DNA of 64,000 bases from assembly GCF_039652555.1 (NCBI RefSeq), contig NZ_JBDJAF010000007.1:1-64000 (forward strand). The letters are read 5' to 3'. Of this stretch, positions 18,053 to 25,661 are shown piece by piece; position 1 is the first letter of the stretch; each line of letters begins with the position of its first letter. Below the pieces are notes generated by a model, which saw nothing but the letters and a program-made list of their open reading frames with translations, had not been told where the DNA came from and did no database searches. Made by a program: the position numbers and the translations under genes. Source of the stretch: Parafrigoribacterium mesophilum (lineage in GTDB: Bacteria; Actinomycetota; Actinomycetes; Actinomycetales; Microbacteriaceae).

Positions 18053-20884
18053 GTGGCAGTCAGACGCAAGTTGATTGAGGTGTCATTACCGCTCGACGAG
18101 ATCAACAAGCAGTCGGCGCGCGAGAAGTCGATCCGCCACGGGCACCCGTCGACGTTGCATCTCTGGTGGGCACGTCGCCCGCTTGCGACGGCGCGCGCGG
18201 TGCTTTTCGCGCAGCTCGTTGACGACCCGAGCAACTTCCACGCTGAGTATCGTCAGGAGGCGGTCGACAAGGCCTATGAGGACCCGGACGCGTGGGCCGA
18301 GCATCGCGTGAAGCAGGAGCGTGAGCGTCTTTTCGACCTCATCAGGCGGATGGTGAACTGGGACAACCTGAACGACGAAGACCTCTTCGACCAGGTTCGT
18401 GCCGAGATCATGCGCTCGACGGATAACAACCCGCCAGCAATTCTTGACCCATTCGCAGGCGGTGGCACGATCCCGCTCGAGGCACAGCGGCTCGGCCTAG
18501 AGGCGCACGCTAGCGACCTTAACCCGGTCGCGGTGCTCATCAACAAGGCGCTCATCGAGATCCCGCCGAAGTTCGCCGGACGCGAGCCGGTGTTTCCCGG
18601 CGCAGCGGGGCAGCGCAACGCTTGGCCGAAGGCAACAGGGCTCGCCGAGGATGTACGCCGCTACGGCGAGTGGATGCGCAGCGAAGCCCAGAATCGCATC
18701 GGCCACCTCTACCCCAAGGCCACCCTGCCCGACGGGTCGAAGGCGGCTGTCATCGCCTGGATCTGGGCGCGGACGGTCACTTGCCCCAACCCCGCCTGCG
18801 GCATCGAGATGCCTCTCGTACGCTCCTGGTCGCTCGGCAAGAAGAAGGGCAAGGAAGCCTACGTCGTGCCACGCGTGGTCGAAGGGCGTGTTGAATACGA
18901 GATCGGGCACGATCCAACGGCGTGGCCGACCGGTGGCGCTGACGGAACAATGTCTGGCAGGAAGGGTGCCGTTTGCGTCTCCTGTGGAACTGCGGTTCCG
19001 ACCGAATACATCAAAGCGGAAGGGTTGGAGCGCAGACTCCGCGCAACGCTAATCGCGACTGTCGCCGAGGGTGAAAGGCGCCGAGTCTATCTCGCCCCTA
19101 CGGTCGAGCACGTCCAAGCGGCGAACGTGCCCAAGCCCGGTTGCACCCCTGACCAGAAGCTCGGGATTGATCCGCGCAATCTCTGGACACCGTCCTATGG
19201 GCTGGACACCTTCGACTCGCTTTTCACTAATCGGCAGTTGATGGCGCTCACCACATTCAGTGACCTCGTGTTAGAGGCTCGGGAGCGCGTCCTCAGTGAC
19301 GCACTTGTCGCCGGAATGCCCGGGGGAGACCGCCTCGAAGCCGGCGGCACTGACGCCTCCGCCTACGCCGACGCCGTCGCGACGTACCTTGGTCTGGCCG
19401 TGGACCGCATCGCCGCAGTCAACTGCTCACTTTCACGATGGAATTCTGCGCCATCCAAAGAGAGCGTTTCTGATGTTTTCGCCCGTCAGGCTATTCCGAT
19501 GGTGTGGGACTTTGCGGAGGGCAACCCGTTGCAATGGGGACCGGCGAATGTTCTGTGGAGCGTCGAGTGGGTGGCTCGCGCCGTCAACAACCTTCCCCTG
19601 GGGTCTGGGGCCGTCGAGCAGGCCGATGCCGCGAGCCGGAGCTTCTCGGGGCTGCTCCTCTCGACCGATCCGCCGTACTACGACAACATCGGGTACTCGG
19701 ACCTGTCCGACTTCTTCTACGTCTGGATGCGCCGCTCTCTGCGCCCGATTCAGCCGAAGCTGCTCGGAACGATGCTCGTTCCAAAGGCTGAGGAGTTGGT
19801 CGCGAACCCATACCGACATCGGAGTACGGAAGGAGCCAAGGCCTTCTTTGAGGCGGGGTTCGAGCACGTCTTCGCTCACGCCCGCGAGAGCGCATCCGAA
19901 GACTACCCGATCGCCGTTTACTACGCCTTCAAGCAGTCCGAGACTGATGAAGGTGGCGAGGCGTCGACAGGCTGGGAGACCATTCTTAGTTCGATGGTTC
20001 GCGCGGGCTGGTCGGTCACGGCGACGTGGCCGGTGCGCTCAGAGCGTGGCGGTCGCATGATCAGTGTCGGAACGAATGCGCTCGCTTCTTCCGTAGTTCT
20101 TGCGCTTCGCCCTCGCCCATCGGACGCCACGGTCACTGACCGCCGCGGTTTCATCGCTGCGATGAAACGTGAGCTCGGCCCGGCGCTTCGTGAGCTGCAG
20201 CAGGGAGGCATTGCCCCTGTCGACCTGCCACAGTCGGCGATCGGGCCGGGAATGGCGGTGTTCTCCCGCTATGCAAAGGTCATCGAATCGGACGGCTCGG
20301 AGATGACCGTTCGCTCTGCACTCGCCCGGATCAATGAGGTTCTCGACGAGCTTCTCACCGAACAGGAAGGCGACTTCAACCCGACGACGCGCTTCGCGAT
20401 CGCCTGGTATCGCGGCAACGGCTACGAAGCTGGCGCATTCGGCGACGCCGAGAATCTCGCACGCGCCCGGGCTACTGCCGTGGCAGCGATGGAACGTAGC
20501 GGTATCCTCACTGCTCGGGCTGGCAAGGTGCAGCTCTACCGCCCAGGGGACCTGTCCGGGGACTACGACGTGGCGATGGATCGGCACACAAGCGCGTGGG
20601 AGGCGCTGCAGCACACCATCCGCATCCAAGAGTCAATGGGCATCCCCGCCGCAGGTGCATTCCTACACGAGGCGAGCCGTCGCACAAATGGTCCAGTCGA
20701 CCTAGATCTCGTGAAGCAACTGGCTTACCTACTCTTCCAGGTTGCCGAGAAGAACGGCTGGACGAAGGACGCCATCTCGTTCAACGGCATCGCCACCTCC
20801 TGGTCAGAGCTGCTCGACTCCGGGCGGACTTCTGCACACGTAAGCACCGCGGCGACCCTCGACTTTGACGCACTCGCGGAGTAG
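18053..20884 (+). CDS. DUF1156-domain DNA methyltransferase
   Basis: A 943-residue putative N6-adenine or N4-cytosine methylase of the large defence-associated type. The N-terminal DUF1156 signature 'REKSIRHGHPSTLHLWWARR' is near residue 25. SAM-binding motif I DPFAGGGT starts at 132 and catalytic motif IV DPPYYD at 539. Between them is a putative zinc finger ('CPNPACGIE' and 'CVSCGTAVP'), probably part of target recognition. GTG start behind GAGAGGA. In related systems this methylase marks self DNA while helicase and ATPase partners act on unmodified DNA; that role here is inference from context. Confidence 0.88.
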   Translation: MAVRRKLIEVSLPLDEINKQSAREKSIRHGHPSTLHLWWARRPLATARAVLFAQLVDDPSNFHAEYRQEAVDKAYEDPDAWAEHRVKQERERLFDLIRRMVNWDNLNDEDLFDQVRAEIMRSTDNNPPAILDPFAGGGTIPLEAQRLGLEAHASDLNPVAVLINKALIEIPPKFAGREPVFPGAAGQRNAWPKATGLAEDVRRYGEWMRSEAQNRIGHLYPKATLPDGSKAAVIAWIWARTVTCPNPACGIEMPLVRSWSLGKKKGKEAYVVPRVVEGRVEYEIGHDPTAWPTGGADGTMSGRKGAVCVSCGTAVPTEYIKAEGLERRLRATLIATVAEGERRRVYLAPTVEHVQAANVPKPGCTPDQKLGIDPRNLWTPSYGLDTFDSLFTNRQLMALTTFSDLVLEARERVLSDALVAGMPGGDRLEAGGTDASAYADAVATYLGLAVDRIAAVNCSLSRWNSAPSKESVSDVFARQAIPMVWDFAEGNPLQWGPANVLWSVEWVARAVNNLPLGSGAVEQADAASRSFSGLLLSTDPPYYDNIGYSDLSDFFYVWMRRSLRPIQPKLLGTMLVPKAEELVANPYRHRSTEGAKAFFEAGFEHVFAHARESASEDYPIAVYYAFKQSETDEGGEASTGWETILSSMVRAGWSVTATWPVRSERGGRMISVGTNALASSVVLALRPRPSDATVTDRRGFIAAMKRELGPALRELQQGGIAPVDLPQSAIGPGMAVFSRYAKVIESDGSEMTVRSALARINEVLDELLTEQEGDFNPTTRFAIAWYRGNGYEAGAFGDAENLARARATAVAAMERSGILTARAGKVQLYRPGDLSGDYDVAMDRHTSAWEALQHTIRIQESMGIPAAGAFLHEASRRTNGPVDLDLVKQLAYLLFQVAEKNGWTKDAISFNGIATSWSELLDSGRTSAHVSTAATLDFDALAE

Positions 20885-21003
20885 CGATGGCGATACGTGA
20901 CGCGGACCGCAAGCTGCCGTGGGGGCGCGCACACAACCGGTGCGCCCCACTTGGCTCATGAGGTTCCAGGGCACGGTCAGCAGCAAACAAGTGGGCGGCT
21001 TCG

Positions 21004-21930
21004 ATGACTGAGCCCCGAAACCTGTTGAAGGGCTGGTGCACTATAGGTCGGTCCTTCTCAGAAGGGCTGCGAGAGTTCGGTGATGATTCGCGTATCCAGA
21101 GTCTGGACGCGCATCTCAAGTCGCTCACCGGGCTCCGGTCGGGCGAGCCTGGTGCAGCATGGGCGCTCGCCGCACACACGGGGCTTTGGCCAGAGCCACG
21201 CGACGGGGCTGAACGCGGCCAGCGGCTGATCGACTTCGTGCTATGGGGAGAGGGCGACCATCTGGAAGCCGCCGAGGTCATGCAGACGACTGACCGTGAG
21301 TTCATGCGCCGACTTCGGACAATGAGCGACGCCATTGTTCCCGCCGTCCACGCGGCGTACAGCGGAACACGTTCCTGGGGGCTCCAGTTCGAGCGTTTCG
21401 TCGAGCTACCGTCGAGCAACCGCGACCTCCAGCGGCAGGTGTCTATCTGGGCAGAGGCGCTTAGGACCGCCGACCCGGAGGCCGGTGCCATAGAGTTAAG
21501 GCAGGGGCTTAGCGCCTGGCCGTTCAGCGATGAGAGACCCGCTGGTGTCTACTTCAGTAGCGCCAACGCAGAGGTTGGCGAGCGTCCGGAGACGCCCTAC
21601 CTGGACCGCCTCTCTGAGTACCTCGCCACCGACAGCAACATCGCGCGACACGTCGAGAAGCTGAGTGCTGAAAGCACGACGCTCGGTGCTCGCCGCACCC
21701 ATCTGTATCTACCAATCGCCGCGAGCGGCGAGAACGGTGATCTGTTGGCACTGTCTCCGAGCCTCTTTACTTGGGGCACGTTCACACCGCTTGAGGGCAT
21801 CACCGACCTATGGCTTGCGAATGGCCTTGAAGTCTTCCACTGGTCAGCAGAGACCGGCTGGGTCTATCACCCAGATACGGACGAGAGTGCGGAAAACGCT
21901 CGCGCCCACCGTGCCGGGCCGAACTCCTAG
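21004..21930 (+). CDS. Unrecognised 308-aa protein of the defence block
   Basis: I do not recognise this family. The protein is soluble, without signal or membrane segments, rich in Glu/Asp and Trp, and has no nucleotide-binding or nuclease motif I can name. The C terminus has strand-rich, conserved-looking text ('THLYLPIAASGENGDLLALS', 'GLEVFHWSAETGWVYH'). It lies 119 bases after the methylase and 81 before the ATPase gene, in the same direction, so it is very likely part of the same system. It occupies the position where DUF3780 proteins occur in some methylase-ATPase clusters, but I see no clear DUF3780 similarity. Confidence 0.75.
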   Translation: MTEPRNLLKGWCTIGRSFSEGLREFGDDSRIQSLDAHLKSLTGLRSGEPGAAWALAAHTGLWPEPRDGAERGQRLIDFVLWGEGDHLEAAEVMQTTDREFMRRLRTMSDAIVPAVHAAYSGTRSWGLQFERFVELPSSNRDLQRQVSIWAEALRTADPEAGAIELRQGLSAWPFSDERPAGVYFSSANAEVGERPETPYLDRLSEYLATDSNIARHVEKLSAESTTLGARRTHLYLPIAASGENGDLLALSPSLFTWGTFTPLEGITDLWLANGLEVFHWSAETGWVYHPDTDESAENARAHRAGPNS

Positions 21931-22011
21931 CTTCCGCCACGCCGACCAAGCCCCCGACGTTCGGCCGATGTCCGCTGCCCTCGGTAGCCTGGGGAGTCAG
22001 GAGGCTTTCTA

Positions 22012-25000
22012 GTGGCGACATCAAATCGTGACCGCATCGGGCGGATGTTCGAGATCCTTGCGGAGGCGCTCGACCCCTTCATTGCAGAGGTGCTGGAGCC
22101 GCAGATCGGTGATTCCGATTGGGCGCTGGTGGTCAAGCTCGCCGACGAGGAGAAGGGCATTACCGGCAAGGCACACAGCCGGGAAGACCCTGCCATGCAG
22201 CTTCGGATTCTGACCGAGGGCCTAACGGGCCGGGTGAAGAAGGGCTGGTACCCGTTCAAGGGCGTCGTCACCCGCGAGCACGAGGCGTATGCGAGCCTGC
22301 TACGCGAGACGCGGAACCAGTGGGCGCACAACGCGTCCTTCGATGACGACGCGGCGCTGCGGGCGCTCGACTATGCCCGGCTGCTGCTGTCCGCGGTGGG
22401 GCAGGCGCATGCGGCCGACAAGGTGGACGCTATCCGGCTCGACCTGCGGCGGATCGCCACGGGCAAGCAGGACTCACGTGCGCTGAAGTCCTCAACCGTG
22501 GTGCCCGGCGCGTCGGGGCTGGCCCCGTGGCGGCAGGTGCTGAAGCCGCGCGACGAGGTGGCGACAGGCAACTTCCAGTCCAGCGAGTTCGCCGCCGACC
22601 TCTACAAGGTCGCACGCGATCCCGCGGCGACGAGCGGGGAGTATTCCGATCCGGCGCAGTTCTTCGCCCGCACCTACCTCACCGAGGGTCTGCGCGACCT
22701 CATCGGCCGCGCGGTGAAGCGCCTGGCCGGGGATGCGAACGCCTCGCCCGTGGTGAATCTCCAGACCAACTTTGGTGGCGGCAAGTCGCACTCGATGCTG
22801 GCGCTGTGGCACCTGGCCGGCGGTCTGCCGCTGAGCCGGTTCCCGCAGGAGGCGCAGGAGCTGCTGACGGCGAACGGCTACCCCGTGGTGGGCATCACCG
22901 CGCGTCGGGTCGCGCTGGTCGGCAACCACTTCGCGCCGCAGGGCGAGACGAAGGACGACGGCACCCGCGTGAATACGCTGTGGGGTGAGCTGGCGTGGCA
23001 GCTCGGCAGGCGCGAGGCGTATGAGATTGTCAAGCAGCATGACGAGAAGCGCACCAACCCGGGCGCTGACCTGCACAAGCTGTTGCATAAGTACGCTCCG
23101 GCAGTCATCCTGATCGACGAGTGGGTGGCCTATGCGAGACAGCTCTACGGCCGCGAGGACCTCGCGGGTGGCACGTTCGACACGCAGTTTACGTTCGCAC
23201 AGTCGCTGACCGAGGCTTCGAAGTCGATACCCGGCATTCTGCTCGCGATCTCGATCCCCGCTTCACACGACGCGGACGACAGCGGTGAGTATGCAGGTGC
23301 GGCCGAGGAAGTTGGCGGCTCGAACGGTATGGAAGCACTTAAGCGCCTCCAGAATGTCGTGCGGAGAGTCGCCGACCAGTGGCGGCCAGCGTCGAGTGAC
23401 GAGGCGTATCGCATCGTCAAGCAGCGGCTATTTGAGTCCGAGGATGCGCGGGCGCTTGCACAGATCGCTGCGACGGCCAGGGCCTTCAGCGACTTCTACG
23501 TGGCGAATGCGGGCGAGTTCCCCAAGGAGGCCCGCGACCCTCAATACGCCCGGCGTATCCAGCAGACTTATCCTCTGCATCCCGAGCTGTTCGACCGGCT
23601 CTACGAGGACTGGTCGTCTCTGGAGCGGTTCCAGCGCACGCGTGGCGTGCTGCGCCTGATGAACGCAGTGATTCATGCCCTGTGGGTCGGCGAAGATCAG
23701 GGACCTCTCATCCTGCCTGGCTCGATCCCGCTGTCGGTTGCCTCCGTGAATGCCGAGCTGACGCAGTACCTCCAAGACTCGTGGAAGGCCGTCATTGATG
23801 CGGACGTCGATGGGTTGAACTCAGAACCGGCTCGCATTGACAACGAGAAGCCCGTGCTCGGTCAGCGGTCAGTGACGAAGCGACTCGCTCGCACCGTATT
23901 CTTCGGTGCCGCGCCCACGATCGGCACAGCCCACATGGGCATCGACACTCAGCGCGTTTTCCTCGGCGCGGCGGTACCCGGCGACATCGTCGGCAACTTC
24001 CATTCCGCGCTCACTCAACTCGGTGACCGCACGACTTACTACTATTCAAGCGCGGGCAAGCACTGGTATGACACCCAGGCGAACGTCACGCGTCGCGCGA
24101 AGGACGCCGCTGACGCGCTCCATCAGGAAGATGTGTGGGCCGAGGTCGTCAAACGGCTCCGCGCTGAGGAGCGGACCCGGAGCGACCTCGCCGGTATCCA
24201 TGTCGGACCAACCGACTCGGGGGACATCCCAGATACCGAGCAAGCGAGACTCGTCATCCTCCACCCGCGCTATTCGCACAAGGGTAAGAAGGGTGATTCA
24301 CCCGCGATCGGCTTTGCACGCCAGGCCACCGAACGCCGCGGCACAGCGAATCGGACGAACCGGAACATGGTTGTCTTTCTCGCGCCAGACGAGGACCGCC
24401 TCGCCGAACTCGATCAGGCGACTCGATCTTTCCTTGCGTGGAAAGAGATCGTCGGCAAATCGAACGAGCTAAACCTCACGCCGCAGCAGCTTGCTCAGGC
24501 GCAGGAAAAGCGGGACCAATTTGGCCGCACCGTCGATGACCGGCTCGCACTGACCTACCAGTGGGTGCTCAACCCAGTCGCGCCCGACCCCAGCTCACCA
24601 TTCGAGATCGAGATCGTCAGGGCTGAGGGGCAGACGGGTTCGCTCGCCGAACGTGTTGCAAAGAAGCTTGGCAGCACGGGCGCCTACAGCGTCCAGCACG
24701 CCGCCCGATCGATCCGGTTCTCGCTCGACACGAAGGTCCCGTCGGCATGGTCAGCGGGGCACGTCTCAGTCGGTGCGCTGTGGGGGCTTTATGCGCAGTA
24801 TCCCTACATGCCGCGGCTCCGCTCGCGAGAGGTGCTGATCGACGCCCTCGACAACCAGCCGTTGCTTTGGCAGAGCGAAGGCTTCGCGCTGGCTGAGTCC
24901 TACGATGAGGCTGCCGGTAGTTATGTCGGTCTCTGGTTGCCCGGTGAGACGGGTCGTGCAGCAATTTCGGATGCAACTCTCATCGTGAAGCCTGAGCTGG

Positions 25001-25383
25001 CCGAGGCGCAGCGGGCGGCCGACCTGCTCGCGACAGCGACTGCGCCTGGCGGTGACCCTGCTAACAGCGACACGGGCGAAGGCACCGGCGCATCGTCGCC
25101 TGCCACGGGACCGGCATCTACGACAACGACGACACTGCCGAAGAAACCAGTCGCTACGCGCTATGTCGGGAGCGTACCGATCAACGCTGAGCGCTACTCC
25201 GCGGACTTCGCCAAGATCGCCACCGAGATACTCGCAAACCTCGCAGCGTCCGGCGCGAAGCTGTCGATCTCGTTGTCGATCGATGCGGTTCACCCTTATG
25301 GGTTCAGCGAGCAGCAACTCCGAACCATCCGCGAGAACGCCGGAACGCTGAAGTTCACGACAAACGAGTTCGAGGCGGAGTGA
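22012..25383 (+). CDS. Swt1-type HEPN and DUF499 ATPase
   Basis: A 1123-residue protein. Residues 1-130 resemble the Swt1-like HEPN domain and hold an R-x4-H motif, R101-N-Q-W-A-H106, the catalytic signature of HEPN ribonucleases. The DUF499 ATPase follows, with Walker A 'NFGGGKSHSM' at 253-262 and Walker B 'AVILIDEWVAYA' at 364-375. A Thr/Pro/Gly linker ('GPASTTTTTLPKKP') separates a short C-terminal domain. GTG start behind GGAGG. DUF499 proteins accompany DUF1156 methylases and DEAH helicases in defence modules; here the protein probably couples nucleotide hydrolysis to an RNase or to DNA translocation (inference). Confidence 0.85.
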   Translation: MATSNRDRIGRMFEILAEALDPFIAEVLEPQIGDSDWALVVKLADEEKGITGKAHSREDPAMQLRILTEGLTGRVKKGWYPFKGVVTREHEAYASLLRETRNQWAHNASFDDDAALRALDYARLLLSAVGQAHAADKVDAIRLDLRRIATGKQDSRALKSSTVVPGASGLAPWRQVLKPRDEVATGNFQSSEFAADLYKVARDPAATSGEYSDPAQFFARTYLTEGLRDLIGRAVKRLAGDANASPVVNLQTNFGGGKSHSMLALWHLAGGLPLSRFPQEAQELLTANGYPVVGITARRVALVGNHFAPQGETKDDGTRVNTLWGELAWQLGRREAYEIVKQHDEKRTNPGADLHKLLHKYAPAVILIDEWVAYARQLYGREDLAGGTFDTQFTFAQSLTEASKSIPGILLAISIPASHDADDSGEYAGAAEEVGGSNGMEALKRLQNVVRRVADQWRPASSDEAYRIVKQRLFESEDARALAQIAATARAFSDFYVANAGEFPKEARDPQYARRIQQTYPLHPELFDRLYEDWSSLERFQRTRGVLRLMNAVIHALWVGEDQGPLILPGSIPLSVASVNAELTQYLQDSWKAVIDADVDGLNSEPARIDNEKPVLGQRSVTKRLARTVFFGAAPTIGTAHMGIDTQRVFLGAAVPGDIVGNFHSALTQLGDRTTYYYSSAGKHWYDTQANVTRRAKDAADALHQEDVWAEVVKRLRAEERTRSDLAGIHVGPTDSGDIPDTEQARLVILHPRYSHKGKKGDSPAIGFARQATERRGTANRTNRNMVVFLAPDEDRLAELDQATRSFLAWKEIVGKSNELNLTPQQLAQAQEKRDQFGRTVDDRLALTYQWVLNPVAPDPSSPFEIEIVRAEGQTGSLAERVAKKLGSTGAYSVQHAARSIRFSLDTKVPSAWSAGHVSVGALWGLYAQYPYMPRLRSREVLIDALDNQPLLWQSEGFALAESYDEAAGSYVGLWLPGETGRAAISDATLIVKPELAEAQRAADLLATATAPGGDPANSDTGEGTGASSPATGPASTTTTTLPKKPVATRYVGSVPINAERYSADFAKIATEILANLAASGAKLSISLSIDAVHPYGFSEQQLRTIRENAGTLKFTTNEFEAE

Positions 25384-25475
25384 CTAATTGTGGCCGTAGC
25401 TCGCGAACGAGTATGTCAATACTGGAACAGCAATTATCCGTTACTTAGGTCCGCTCGGAGACTGGTCATGTTCTC

Positions 25476-25661
25476 CTAGATCAGCTTTTGGAATCGCTCT
25501 GGTGAAATGCCCGATTCCTGGGCGACACGGACGGTGAACTCGTTTACCGTGCGATCGGTTTCGATGAAAACTTCACGCGTCTCATAAAGCTCCGCCAGCA
25601 TCGTTCCCGTCCAGCAATAGTCATGAACGCGGCCGCCTTCTTCCGAAAGAAGCTCATCCAA
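25476..25661 (-). CDS. 61-aa protein coupled to the SNF2 helicase
   Basis: An unrecognised 61-residue protein. Its start overlaps the end of the upstream helicase gene by 8 bases, so translation is probably coupled. It is acidic and helix-prone at the end ('VRVAQESGISPERFQKL'). It could be a small subunit or regulator of the helicase. The convergent gap to the DUF499 gene is 92 bases with no clear terminator. Confidence 0.6.
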   Translation of the reverse strand: MDELLSEEGGRVHDYCWTGTMLAELYETREVFIETDRTVNEFTVRVAQESGISPERFQKLI

